This document shows positions 1-7,523 of a stretch of 32,309 nt of DNA, piece after piece (position 1 is the stretch's first letter; every line of letters starts with the position of its first letter). Source of the DNA: Paenibacillus chondroitinus NBRC 15376 (GTDB lineage Bacteria > Bacillota > Bacilli > Paenibacillales > NBRC-103111); assembly GCF_004000765.1 (NCBI RefSeq), contig NZ_BILW01000057.1, positions 1-32,309 on the forward strand, read 5' to 3'. The translations under genes and the position numbers were made by a program. A model generated the notes under the pieces. It was not told the origin of the DNA and did not search any database. It saw only the letters and a list, made by a program, of their open reading frames with translations.

Positions 1-284
1 ATGAACGTCATCGGCTCGAGCTGGCCCGCGTTGTTGATGAGCGTGATGGCATCCGCTCGATCAACCAGGCCAAGGATTCGCTCCATCAGCGAATCCAGGC
101 CGTCGGTTTGCGCCAAGTCGTAAGCATGAAAGGTGTAGTCACCTTTCGTGCTTAGCGCCTCTTGGCGGAGGCTCTGGCTTTCGCTGCGCGACACGCAGTG
201 GACCGCGGCGCCTTGGTGCAGGAGCTGCCTTGCCAGCTCAGCTCCGAGGCCTTTGGAACCTCCCGTGATGATATAGGCAGGCAT
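1..284 (-). CDS. SDR-family oxidoreductase, benzil/sepiapterin reductase-like (3' part cut by window edge)
   Basis: Reading the minus strand from the ATG at 284 gives 94 residues with no stop before the window edge, so only the N-terminal part is present. A Rossmann nucleotide-binding motif TGGSKGLG lies at residues 7-14, and LINNAG near residue 82-87 is the usual second SDR signature; the catalytic Tyr/Lys would be outside the window. The pattern resembles the B. cereus/B. subtilis YueD type (benzil reductase) of NADPH-dependent SDRs, but the substrate cannot be read from this fragment. An AAAGGAG ribosome binding site lies just upstream of the ATG. The gene begins 39 bases after the copper lipoprotein gene on the same strand with no visible terminator, so it may be the last gene of the csoR operon; a role in copper handling is not implied by the family. 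Confidence 0.85.
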   Translation of the reverse strand, partial: MPAYIITGGSKGLGAELARQLLHQGAAVHCVSRSESQSLRQEALSTKGDYTFHAYDLAQTDGLDSLMERILGLVDRADAITLINNAGQLEPMTF

Positions 285-323
285 GGTGACCGGCTCCTTT
301 TTTATATAGAAGTAGGGAGTAAG

Positions 324-1136
324 TTAAGGGACTTTAACAACGAACGGGACGATGAACACCTTGCCGCCGCGCTGAAATTCTCCCCATATTTTGTACACGC
401 CGCTTTTGGGGAACGTCGTCATAAACTGGGCTTCCGGACCCGTCGATTTCTCGTCCGTCGGATGAACATGCAGGTATTGATCCGCATTCGCGTCCAGAAT
501 AACTACGTGCCCCACAGCCCCTAGGTACGGCTGCAAATCCTTAATAGGCGCTTTTGAGGCTGCATCCTTAAAGGAATAGGTTAGATTAAGTTCCATTCCT
601 GCCATTAGATGATCGATTTTTAGAGTAACTTCATTGCCATCTATGGTCTTCGTCCATGCATTCTCCGGTTCAATGGCCACTGGTGGTGCCGGGTCCCCTT
701 GCACAGTCAAGGCGTAGCTTTTGACCGTTTTTTCTTTCCCGGTAGGCAGAAAGTCAGCAAAAAGCCTATATTCGCCACCAGAGGGGAACTGCGTCGATAC
801 CGTAAAAAGACCTTTTCCTTTGTACTCCGGATGCAGATGCTTGTAATAAGAAAGATCCTTGCTCACCGCGATAAGATGCATCTTTTTCTCATGATTCAGG
901 TCAAAATCGTTTATCGGCTTTCCGTCACTATCTTGAATCTGAATCGTCAACATCGTATCTTCCTTCGCTTTCGCCTTCGCCTGCGGAGAAGCAACTTGGA
1001 ATATCGCCTGAACCTGCTCAGTCGAGCTCCCCGCTTCATGGCCGCCGCCGTGTACCGAATGATCCGTAGTCTGCGACTTCCCGCACCCGCTTAACACAAG
1101 TGCCAGAGACAACACGATAAGACTCGTTATTCTCAT
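324..1136 (-). CDS. Histidine-rich lipoprotein with duplicated H-x12-HxHP domain, probable copper-handling
   Basis: This 270-residue protein has a lipoprotein signal peptide ending in LSGC with the lipidated Cys at 18, so it should be anchored outside the membrane. A short His-rich stretch (H26, H29, H33) follows. The rest is beta-rich, of the YtkA/FixH-like kind, and contains an internal duplication. His87, His100 and His102 in the first half are matched by His210, His223 and His225 in the second, with identical spacing, each ending in H-L/V-H-P and followed by a similar segment (FPSGGEYRLFADF and FPKSGVYKIWGEF). Its ATG overlaps the copZ stop codon as ATGA, so it is translationally coupled to the copper chaperone gene. 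I infer extracytoplasmic copper binding or scavenging; the family itself is poorly characterised. Confidence 0.82.
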   Translation of the reverse strand: MRITSLIVLSLALVLSGCGKSQTTDHSVHGGGHEAGSSTEQVQAIFQVASPQAKAKAKEDTMLTIQIQDSDGKPINDFDLNHEKKMHLIAVSKDLSYYKHLHPEYKGKGLFTVSTQFPSGGEYRLFADFLPTGKEKTVKSYALTVQGDPAPPVAIEPENAWTKTIDGNEVTLKIDHLMAGMELNLTYSFKDAASKAPIKDLQPYLGAVGHVVILDANADQYLHVHPTDEKSTGPEAQFMTTFPKSGVYKIWGEFQRGGKVFIVPFVVKVP

Positions 1137-1336
1137 TGCACTACGTCATAACCTTGCTCTTCGATTGCTTCTTTGATCGCTTCCACAGTCAGCTTGCTCT
1201 CGTCGTATTCCACTTCCACTAATTTACCCGCCAAGTTTACTTTCCCTTCAGCCCCAAGCTCTTTCATGGCTTTCTCAACGGTATTCACACAGTGATTACA
1301 AGACATACCTTCTACTTTTAAAATAATGCTGGACAT
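1133..1336 (-). CDS. copZ: CopZ-type copper chaperone
   Basis: A 67-residue heavy-metal-associated (HMA) domain protein with the Cu(I) site GMSCNHC (Cys13 and Cys16), the expected ferredoxin-like length and the C-terminal GYDV typical of CopZ. CopZ carries Cu(I) in the cytosol and passes it to CopA or CsoR. I chose the ATG at 1336 because GAAGGAG lies 8 bases upstream; a GTG at 1345 is in frame but would overlap that ribosome binding site. It starts 35 bases after the csoR stop and its own stop overlaps the lipoprotein start, so the three genes form one operon under the CsoR-type promoter at 1735-1762. Confidence 0.95.
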   Translation of the reverse strand: MSSIILKVEGMSCNHCVNTVEKAMKELGAEGKVNLAGKLVEVEYDESKLTVEAIKEAIEEQGYDVVQ

Positions 1337-1371
1337 TGCATTCACTCCTTCATTTAATTTAATTTTTTTGA

Positions 1372-1701
1372 TTATTTCATGAGGGTATTCATCGTTTTGA
1401 GCAATTCATCGACAACATCCATGTCGCCTTCTTGAATACGTTCGACGACACAACTTTTGAGGTGGCCGGCTAACAGCAATTTCCCTACACCATTAAGCGC
1501 CGATTGAATCGCGGCTATTTGATGCAGAACGTCATCGCAATACGTATCTTTCTCGATCAAACCTTTGACCCCGCGAACTTGACCTTCAATGCGGTTCAAC
1601 CGCTTCGTTAAATCCGCTTTGAGTTTATCGGAATGATGACTCTTCCGCTCGTGTCCATCCAGGCCACAGTGGTCTACTTCCGTGTCCATTTCCTTGTTCA
1701 T
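1372..1701 (-). CDS. csoR: CsoR copper-sensing transcriptional repressor
   Basis: A 109-residue all-helical repressor of the CsoR/RcnR family. The Cu(I) ligands of M. tuberculosis CsoR (Cys36, His61, Cys65) appear here as Cys55, His80 and Cys84 with exactly the same spacing, preceded by Tyr54 as in Y35; this favours a copper sensor over the formaldehyde (FrmR), nickel (RcnR) or persulfide (CstR) branches. The RLNRIEGQVRG signature is at residues 34-44. The N-terminal tail has extra His and Cys residues (H11, C12, H17, H22, H23). The ATG at 1701 has AAAGGAG 8 bases upstream; the in-frame GTG at 1710 has no room for one. Cu(I) binding should release it from operators in its own promoter and that of copA. 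Confidence 0.95.
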   Translation of the reverse strand: MNKEMDTEVDHCGLDGHERKSHHSDKLKADLTKRLNRIEGQVRGVKGLIEKDTYCDDVLHQIAAIQSALNGVGKLLLAGHLKSCVVERIQEGDMDVVDELLKTMNTLMK

Positions 1702-1734
1702 TGGGCTCACTCCTTTGAGGGTTATTTACTACAT

Positions 1735-1762
1735 ATCATACCCCCATCCCGTATATTGTCAA
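1735..1762 (-). promoter_or_regulatory. csoR promoter with overlapping CsoR operator
   Basis: On the minus strand TTGACA (1757-1762) and TATGAT (1735-1740) are separated by 16 bases. The spacer holds a G-rich core, CGGGATGGGGG, flanked by TATA and TAT, which is the shape of known CsoR operators. The operator therefore fills the spacer, so repressor binding should exclude RNA polymerase. The copA promoter has the same layout, which implies that csoR-copZ-lipoprotein and copA are induced together by copper. Confidence 0.85.
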
Positions 1763-1787
1763 TCCTTTTGGAAGGCTCCTCGCTCGC

Positions 1788-4031
1788 TTAAAGTTTGACT
1801 CTCTGCAATCGAAGAGCATTCAGTACGACAGAAACGGAACTTAACGCCATAGCAGCTCCTGCTACCCAAGGCTCTAACAAGCCAAAAGCGGCGATTGGAA
1901 TGCCAATCGTGTTGTAGCCGAGGGCCCAGAACAGATTTTGCTTAATATTGCGCATCGTCCGTCTGCTCATTTCAATGGCATCTGCAATGGAGTTCAAATC
2001 GCCGCGCATTAAGGTGACATCCGCCGCCTCCATGGCTACATCACTTCCCGTGCCCATCGCCATGCCAATATCGGCCATAGCTAAGGCTGGCGCATCGTTG
2101 ATGCCATCGCCGACCATCGCGACGCGGAACCCCTGCTCTTGCAGCTTTTTCACCTCTGCCGCTTTCCCTTCCGGCAAAATCTCGGCTAGAACCTGCTTGA
2201 TGCCAGCTTGCTCGGCTATCGCTTTTGCCGTACGCGCATTGTCGCCTGTAATCATGATGACTTTAATGCCCATTGCTTCCAAACGGGATACGGCTTCCTG
2301 CGATGTTTCTTTTATTGTATCCGCCACAGCAACGAATCCGGCGTACGCTCCGTCAAAGGCTACCAGCATCACGGTTTTTCCATCTTGCTCTAAACGTTCC
2401 ATATCCTTAAGCAGCGTTTCGCCAATATCAACCCCCTTCTCGGTTAGCAGTCTCCTTGTACCGATGAGGACCTGGCTGCCCTCGACTTGAGCTTCCAGTC
2501 CAAAACCGGGGATGGCCTTAAAGCTAGTGGCTTCCGGCAAGGATGGCACGGACGGTAGTATGCCTTGGACGATCGCTTCAGCCAACGGATGTTCCGAGCT
2601 GCGCTCCGCCGCTCCGACGAAACGGAGGAAGGTGGTCTGGTCCACATGCGTCTGGATATCGGTAAGTTGTGGTTTCCCTTTGGTTACTGTACCCGTCTTA
2701 TCCAAAACTACAACATCCAGATGATGAGCCGCTTCCAAATGCTCTCCGCCTTTGAACAAAATCCCTAATTCCGCTGCGCGTCCGGACCCTGCCATAATCG
2801 AGGTCGGCGTTGCCAATCCTAATGCGCAAGGGCAAGCGATGACGAGGATCGCGATCGTTTTTTCGAGTGCGCCAGCGAAGTTAGCCGGATCCAACCAGAA
2901 GTACCATAGAACAAAAGCGATAAGCGCAATACCCACGACAATCGGGACAAAAATTCCCGAAATGACGTCCGCCACACGCTGAATCGGCGCCTTCGATCCC
3001 TGTGCTTCTTCAACGACTTTGATGATTTGGGACAACACCGTGTCACGGCCAACCTTAGTCGCCTGCACCCGGAGAACCCCATTCTTATTCAGCGTTGCAC
3101 CGATCACGGTATCGCCTTCGCGTTTCTCAATCGGCAGGCTTTCACCCGTCAGCATCGACTCATCGACCGAGGAATGGCCTTGCAAAACGGTGCCATCCAC
3201 CGGAATCTTCTCACCCGGTTTCACGATGATGACATCCCCTGTAACTACCTCTTCCAGCGGGATGCTGACTTCTTGCCCGGCACGGATGACCAGGGCACTT
3301 TTGGCCTGCAGGCCCATAAGCGATTTAATGGCTTCCGAAGTGCGCCCTTTGGCGAGAACTTCGAACCATTTTCCGAGAATGACGAGTGTGATGAGGATGG
3401 CGCTTGTTTCGTAATACAGCTCAGGCGCATGGTGATGCTCGCTTTGGCCTGCCCATTGGAACGTCAGATACAAACTGTAAAAATACGCGGCTGATGTTCC
3501 CAGCGACACGAGCACATCCATGTTCGCGCTCTTATTGCTGAGCGCTTTGTAGGCACCAATATAGAATTGGCGTCCGATGAGGAACTGGACCGGTGTTGCC
3601 AGAACCAGCTGCACCCACGGATTCATGAACAGCTCCGGCACCCAAATCCATGATGTAAAGGAGAAATGGCCAACCATCGCCCATAACAATGGGAAAGAAA
3701 GTATGGCTGAAATCCACAGCTTACGCTTATGCTTCTGTATCTCTTTGGCGCGATGCTCGCCGGTTTCTGCCTGTTCTGTTTTGCGCGCTGCTTCGTATCC
3801 TAACTTGGCTACTCGCGCTTGCATATCCTCCGGTGTTACCTCCGAAGGCTGATAGGAAATTCGGGCTGTTTCCATAGCCAGATTGACGGAAGCTTGTGCG
3901 ACACCGGGCATCTTGCTCAGCCCTTTTTCAATTCTGGTTGCGCATGCGGCGCAAGTCATTCCTGTAATATCGAAATCAACCGTTGCAGTTGCTCCGGTAG
4001 GTTGCTGCTGCCCTGCAGATTCGGTGCTCAT
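1788..4031 (-). CDS. copA: Cu(I)-exporting P1B-type ATPase CopA
   Basis: A 747-residue membrane ATPase that pumps Cu(I) out of the cytosol. One N-terminal HMA domain carries GMTCAAC (Cys27, Cys30); B. subtilis CopA has two, so this is the single-domain form. The transmembrane metal site CPC is at 400-402, the phosphorylated Asp is D444 in DKTGT, and the hinge motif GDGIND covers 641-646. The C-terminal membrane segment has YN followed later by MALSS, the Cu(I) coordination set of P1B-1 pumps. The ATG at 4031 is preceded by GAGGTGA. The gene has its own CsoR-type promoter and ends 87 bases before the csoR start, so it is a separate unit from csoR-copZ. Confidence 0.97.
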   Translation of the reverse strand: MSTESAGQQQPTGATATVDFDITGMTCAACATRIEKGLSKMPGVAQASVNLAMETARISYQPSEVTPEDMQARVAKLGYEAARKTEQAETGEHRAKEIQKHKRKLWISAILSFPLLWAMVGHFSFTSWIWVPELFMNPWVQLVLATPVQFLIGRQFYIGAYKALSNKSANMDVLVSLGTSAAYFYSLYLTFQWAGQSEHHHAPELYYETSAILITLVILGKWFEVLAKGRTSEAIKSLMGLQAKSALVIRAGQEVSIPLEEVVTGDVIIVKPGEKIPVDGTVLQGHSSVDESMLTGESLPIEKREGDTVIGATLNKNGVLRVQATKVGRDTVLSQIIKVVEEAQGSKAPIQRVADVISGIFVPIVVGIALIAFVLWYFWLDPANFAGALEKTIAILVIACPCALGLATPTSIMAGSGRAAELGILFKGGEHLEAAHHLDVVVLDKTGTVTKGKPQLTDIQTHVDQTTFLRFVGAAERSSEHPLAEAIVQGILPSVPSLPEATSFKAIPGFGLEAQVEGSQVLIGTRRLLTEKGVDIGETLLKDMERLEQDGKTVMLVAFDGAYAGFVAVADTIKETSQEAVSRLEAMGIKVIMITGDNARTAKAIAEQAGIKQVLAEILPEGKAAEVKKLQEQGFRVAMVGDGINDAPALAMADIGMAMGTGSDVAMEAADVTLMRGDLNSIADAIEMSRRTMRNIKQNLFWALGYNTIGIPIAAFGLLEPWVAGAAMALSSVSVVLNALRLQRVKL

Positions 4032-4075
4032 AGGATTGTCACCTCACAGTGATTGGTATTTGTTTATATATGTAT

Positions 4076-4103
4076 AGTATACCCCCCTACCCTATATTGT
4101 CAA
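4076..4103 (-). promoter_or_regulatory. copA promoter with overlapping CsoR operator
   Basis: TTGACA (4098-4103) and TATACT (4076-4081) on the minus strand are separated by 16 bases that contain GGGTAGGGGGG, flanked by ATATA and TATAC. The -35 box, spacer and -10 box line up almost base for base with the csoR promoter at 1735-1762, so CsoR most likely regulates both. Confidence 0.88.
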
Positions 4104-4159
4104 GTGATTTGAGAAAATTGGGTAGCTTCCTATGGCAGGTTTCAAAAATTCATCAATAA

Positions 4160-4189
4160 AAAGCCTGACGGTCAGCGCCGTCAGGCTTT
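4160..4189 (-). terminator. Intrinsic terminator between add and copA
   Basis: A perfect 12-base stem (AAAGCCTGACGG with CCGTCAGGCTTT) closes a six-base loop. On the minus strand it is followed by TTTTTATTG, so it should stop transcripts coming from add and the repeat region before the copA promoter. It lies about 305 bases beyond the add stop codon. Confidence 0.8.
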
Positions 4190-4277
4190 CGTGTTGGGCT
4201 ACTCTCCAATACTCCATCACTCTACTTACATACTGCCAACTTTCACTGCTGGATATTCCCTAAATGCTTTACGAAAA

Positions 4278-4453
4278 GGAACTAGAAGTCCTCTATTTAC
4301 AGGTAAATCAAGCTATCTTCTGTCTGAGGGGAACTACAGGCTCTTATTCAGCCAAAATGCTGTTGTTAGGGTGAAATCTGACAAAATAACGGATCATAGT
4401 TCCCTTCCAGATGAAAAAAGCGCAATTTCAGTAAAATAGAGTACTATAGTTCC
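4278..4453. repeat. Imperfect 176-bp palindrome made of four copies of a short intergenic unit
   Basis: This fills most of the 305-base gap between the terminator at 4160-4189 and add. A unit starting GGAACTA and continuing into a CTCTATTT-like segment occurs at 4278 and 4330 on the plus strand. It recurs in inverted orientation with TAGTTCC at 4397-4403 and 4447-4453. Units are 50-52 bases apart, and both inner and outer pairs are centred on about 4366, so the transcript of either strand could fold into a long imperfect hairpin. An ORF of 82 codons crosses it on the plus strand but has no ribosome binding site. No other gene is visible between 4190 and 4494. Confidence 0.65.
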
Positions 4454-4494
4454 CTCTGACAGAGCCTAGCAAGAGAAATGCGTGAGGAACCACA

Positions 4495-5547
4495 TCAGCT
4501 CAGCAACCCCATCCCTAAACTGTTGATCTCCGCTTCCATCTCCCGCCGCAGCAACAGCTTATCGCTTTCGTCCATAAACGCGGCTTCCACCCCATTCATC
4601 ACAAGCCTGACGAGTTCAGGCTCCGTAAAACCGAAGCGATCGGACAGCACGCGGTATTCATTCGTAATGTCCGTTCCAGAGACGCTCGGATTATCCGTAT
4701 TGATGGTGACGAGGAGCCCTTGCTCCAAATATTCACGGATCGGGTAGGCTTCCCAGCCGGAAACAGCCTTTGTTTGGATGTTGCTGATCGGGCACATTTC
4801 GAGCGGGATGCGGCGGTCTTTGACCAGTTCGAGAATGTCGGTGTCCTCCTTCAGTCTGACACCGTGCCCAATGCGCACCGCACCGAGATTCGTTACCGCT
4901 TCGTACACATTCACTGCACCTGCCGCTTCTCCGGCATGGATCGTGACCGGAATGCCGAGTCGGCCTGATTCCGCAAAAACCTCCCGGAACCATTCCGGCG
5001 GATAGGACGCCTCATCTCCGGCTAAGTCAACGGCGACTACGCCTTTGCCCACAAACTTGGCTGCCGCTCGAATCACTTCCAAGTTGCTTTCGCAGGAATG
5101 ATTTCTCATACAAATCGCAATGACGCCGGCTTTTACACCAAAATCACGTTGTCCGCGCTTCATCCCCTCAACCACATAATGAATCGTTTCTTCCACGGTC
5201 AAACCGTTATTGCGATGCAATTGCGGGGCAAAACGCACCTCCACGTATTTGCAGTTATGCTCTGCCGATTGCTGAGCAACCTCGTAAGCAATTCGTTCCA
5301 AAGCTTCACCCGATTGCATAAAACGAGTCGTAAAATCAAATTTACTCAAGTATTCAATAAGGCTGCCGCATTCGTCGCCAACACGCATATGGGGAATCAA
5401 GCCTTCTTTATTGTACACGGGAAGATCAATGCCTTGATCCAGGGCGATCTCCAGAATTGTTTCCGGCTTCACACTCCCATCCAAGTGCAAATGAAGATCA
5501 ACTTTGGGCAGTCGCGTTAGCCAATCATGCGTCCGATTGTATGCCAT
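4495..5547 (-). CDS. add: Adenosine deaminase
   Basis: A 350-residue metal-dependent hydrolase of the amidohydrolase superfamily that converts (deoxy)adenosine to (deoxy)inosine and ammonia in purine salvage. Zinc ligands H19 and H21 in DLHLHLDG, the HAGEA motif with H204 and catalytic E207, and D285 in NTDNPS are all present, along with GHG and the EMCPISN segment characteristic of adenosine rather than adenine deaminases. Length matches the family. The ATG at 5547 is preceded by AAGGGA at somewhat long spacing. It appears to be monocistronic, with a promoter at 5623-5651 and a terminator at 4160-4189. Confidence 0.94.
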   Translation of the reverse strand: MAYNRTHDWLTRLPKVDLHLHLDGSVKPETILEIALDQGIDLPVYNKEGLIPHMRVGDECGSLIEYLSKFDFTTRFMQSGEALERIAYEVAQQSAEHNCKYVEVRFAPQLHRNNGLTVEETIHYVVEGMKRGQRDFGVKAGVIAICMRNHSCESNLEVIRAAAKFVGKGVVAVDLAGDEASYPPEWFREVFAESGRLGIPVTIHAGEAAGAVNVYEAVTNLGAVRIGHGVRLKEDTDILELVKDRRIPLEMCPISNIQTKAVSGWEAYPIREYLEQGLLVTINTDNPSVSGTDITNEYRVLSDRFGFTEPELVRLVMNGVEAAFMDESDKLLLRREMEAEINSLGMGLLS

Positions 5548-5622
5548 CTTCCATCATTCCCTTCTTAATTATGAGTTAGAGCAAGCACTCACGGCTGTAT
5601 GCCGCTACAAAGAATTTTATTA

Positions 5623-5651
5623 ACTTTAAAACAATGTGACTTATATGTCAA
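5623..5651 (-). promoter_or_regulatory. Probable sigma-A promoter of add
   Basis: TTGACA at 5646-5651 and TAAAGT at 5623-5628 on the minus strand are separated by 17 bases, about 75 bases ahead of the add start codon. The -35 box is perfect and the -10 box matches 4 of 6 consensus bases. Confidence 0.5.
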
Positions 5652-5654
5652 TAT

Positions 5655-5693
5655 ATATAACACAATTTTATCTTTACAATATATGTGTTATAT
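5655..5693. promoter_or_regulatory. Perfect 10-bp dyad just upstream of the add -35 box
   Basis: ATATAACACA (5655-5664) and its exact inverse TGTGTTATAT (5684-5693) are separated by 19 bases. The position immediately upstream of the add promoter suggests a regulator site, but the sequence does not match the PurR box and I cannot name a binding protein. Confidence 0.35.
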
Positions 5694-5758
5694 TTTATAA
5701 CGCAACTGTGACTTGACTTCTATTTTTCTAAAAAGCAGTATTGTAAAGAAAGTTAGCC

Positions 5759-5804
5759 AAAAGGGCTGTCCCAAAGTAGCTTACGCCGCTTTTGAATCAG
5801 CCCC
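5759..5804 (-). terminator. Weak terminator-like hairpin after the AlkD-type gene
   Basis: GGGCTG and CAGCCC arms (5763-5768 and 5798-5803) enclose about 29 bases that can form a small inner stem. On the minus strand the structure is followed by TTTT. It is placed about 70 bases beyond the stop of the AlkD-type gene, but the long loop makes it uncertain. Confidence 0.35.
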
Positions 5805-5872
5805 TTCCCTTACAAGATCATGGCGTGGTAAAAAAGTTTCGTTCCTTTGGATTCCTCCAAATATCAACTAGT

Positions 5873-6565
5873 CTATCGCACTTTCTCTTCCTTCTGCTGA
5901 ATGACCTTCAATGCTTCCCGCACACTAAGCGGCGAAAGCTCGGTCTCAGCGACAAAAGCCTGCACAGCCGCAGCGTCCGTCTTCGAGTATTCACGCAGCG
6001 CCCAGCCGATGGCCTTCCGGATAAAAAACTCCTTCGAATCCGCCATACGCCGAATACAGCTGAAAAGTAGCTGCACGTCTGTGCGCTGTTTATACTTAAG
6101 TTGGAACAAAATCGCTGTCCGCTGCAGCCACATATTGCTTGATGAAAGCCATTTTTCGACATAGACCGGGATAAGTTCCGGATACTTCTGTAAGTGAACA
6201 CCAATTAAATGGTCAGCAATCGGATCAACGGTGTCCCACCAGGAATTCGTTACAACCATGCGTTCGAGCAAATCAATATGCTCTTTATCCGCATTTTTGC
6301 GAAGCTGAGTGAGCAGCTGCAGCGCGGTGTAATGGAATTCCCTCTCCGGCAATGCCCAAAGCTCCTCGGCCACTTTTACGCCCTCTGCTCCTTTGGGATA
6401 GCCTTGCTCCTTCCAAAATGCTTTCGTCAAAGCCACGCGCTGCGGGTTGCGAATACCGAGGAAAGGAAATTGGTCGCGCATATAAGCGGACATTCCGGCT
6501 GCATCAACCTCACTGCTGTGCGCTCTCAGCAAGGCCTCCAGCTTGTCCGTGTAAAGTGATGCCAT
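5873..6565 (-). CDS. alkD: AlkD-type DNA alkylation repair glycosylase
   Basis: A 230-residue HEAT-repeat-like protein of the DNA alkylation repair family. B. cereus AlkD removes cationic lesions such as 7-methylguanine and 3-methyladenine without flipping the base, using Trp109, Asp113, Arg148 and Trp187. The corresponding residues here are W110 and D114 in SWWDTVD, R149 in LQRT, and W188 in IGWALREY, all at a constant offset of +1, so the protein should be active. The ATG at 6565 is preceded by AAGGAGG at 10 bases. It is divergent from the HAD phosphatase gene, with 121 bases between the two starts. No Ada box or adaptive-response operator was recognised. Confidence 0.93.
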   Translation of the reverse strand: MASLYTDKLEALLRAHSSEVDAAGMSAYMRDQFPFLGIRNPQRVALTKAFWKEQGYPKGAEGVKVAEELWALPEREFHYTALQLLTQLRKNADKEHIDLLERMVVTNSWWDTVDPIADHLIGVHLQKYPELIPVYVEKWLSSSNMWLQRTAILFQLKYKQRTDVQLLFSCIRRMADSKEFFIRKAIGWALREYSKTDAAAVQAFVAETELSPLSVREALKVIQQKEEKVR

Positions 6566-6686
6566 CGTTAACGCGCCTCCTTGTAAACTGCAAAGCTCTC
6601 GCTTTATTCTAGCAATTCCGCTTTGATTCGGGTATGCTTAAAGCAGAATTTTTATATAGACTACCTATCGGAACGGAGAGGAACAC

Positions 6687-7484
6687 ATGACTTACAAGTT
6701 AGTAGCATCGGATTTGGACGATACGCTTTTGCGTGATGATTTGACGATTTCCCAGGAAACGATTGACGCTATGCATCAAGCCGTTGCTCAAGGTGTGACG
6801 GTAACGATTGCGACAGGCAGAAGCTTCCCATCCGCAGCCAAAATCGCGAACCAAATCGGGCTTAACGTACCGATCATTACTTATCAAGGTGCTTCGATCA
6901 AAAATCTCCTCGACGAGGAAGTCCTGTATGAGCGTATGGTGCCGGTGGAAAGCGCCCGCTTCCTGCTCGACTATTGCGAAAAGAGAAATCTCCATCTTCA
7001 GCTTTACCATGGCGACCAGCTTTATGCGGGTGAAGATAACGATAAAATTAAAAATTACGTGCGCCTGTCCAAAACGCCTTATATCATCGGTGATCTTCGC
7101 CAATGGATCGACATTCCGCAGCCTAAAATGCTGATCGTGGATAAACCGGAAGTTTGCGACCAACTCCGCGAGGAGCTGCTTCCTTTGCTCGGCGATCAAT
7201 TGCACATTACGAAGTCGAAGCCGCACTATTTGGAATTCATGCACAAAGAAGGCACCAAAGGCCACGCCATCGCCTTCCTGGCGAACCATATCGGCTGTAC
7301 GCTGGATGAGGTCATTGCCCTCGGCGATGCGTGGAACGATCGCGAAATGCTGGAAGTTGCGGGGCTTGGCGTCGCAATGGACAATGCTTTGCCGGAGCTT
7401 AAGGAGCTCGCGAATTATGTGACGAAAAGCAATAATGAAGACGGCGTCAGACACGTTATTGAGAAGTTTATTTTGAATGCGTAA
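6687..7484 (+). CDS. Cof-type HAD-IIB family sugar-phosphate/nucleotide phosphatase
   Basis: A 265-residue cytosolic phosphatase of the haloacid dehalogenase superfamily, subclass IIB (Cof/YkrA/YxeH kind). Motif I DLDDT supplies nucleophile D9 and acid/base D11, motif II is TGR at 43-45, the Lys of motif III is in KEGTKGHA near 198, and motif IV is GDAWND (D214, D218) for Mg binding. The cap domain lies between motifs II and III. Family members hydrolyse varied phosphorylated sugars, PLP or FMN, so the substrate is open. GGAGAGGAAC precedes the ATG. It appears monocistronic, ending at the terminator at 7524-7560. Confidence 0.92.
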   Translation: MTYKLVASDLDDTLLRDDLTISQETIDAMHQAVAQGVTVTIATGRSFPSAAKIANQIGLNVPIITYQGASIKNLLDEEVLYERMVPVESARFLLDYCEKRNLHLQLYHGDQLYAGEDNDKIKNYVRLSKTPYIIGDLRQWIDIPQPKMLIVDKPEVCDQLREELLPLLGDQLHITKSKPHYLEFMHKEGTKGHAIAFLANHIGCTLDEVIALGDAWNDREMLEVAGLGVAMDNALPELKELANYVTKSNNEDGVRHVIEKFILNA

Positions 7485-7523
7485 GCTGCTTTAAATACCA
7501 GCAGGAAATACAAGATTTACGTA

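Larger units (their letters stand above)
5548..5872. other. AT-rich intergenic region upstream of add, no gene seen
   Basis: No credible coding sequence is seen in these 325 bases between add and the AlkD-type gene. The segment 5610-5710 is very AT-rich and contains the add promoter and a 10-base dyad. The right end has a weak GC hairpin. I looked for a purine riboswitch ahead of add and found no recognisable one. Confidence 0.6.

Noticed and set aside
1948..3494. Several long plus-strand frames opposite copA
   Set aside because: They lie entirely antisense to a complete P-type ATPase gene with all catalytic motifs; they are coding shadows.
4191..4439. 82-codon plus-strand ORF in the gap before add
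   Set aside because: It has no ribosome binding site and its sequence is the repeat/palindrome at 4278-4453 read as protein.
5550..5700. Purine riboswitch or PurR box upstream of add
   Set aside because: I found no conserved purine-aptamer core and no PurR-box inverted repeat; only the AT-rich dyad is present.
5759..5804. GGGCTGTCCCAAA sequence resembling the end of an insertion sequence
   Set aside because: No transposase, no matching second end and no target duplication are seen nearby; a weak terminator is a simpler reading.
6699..7454. 251-codon minus-strand frame
   Set aside because: Antisense to the HAD phosphatase, which has all four motifs and a ribosome binding site; no domain is visible in the minus frame.
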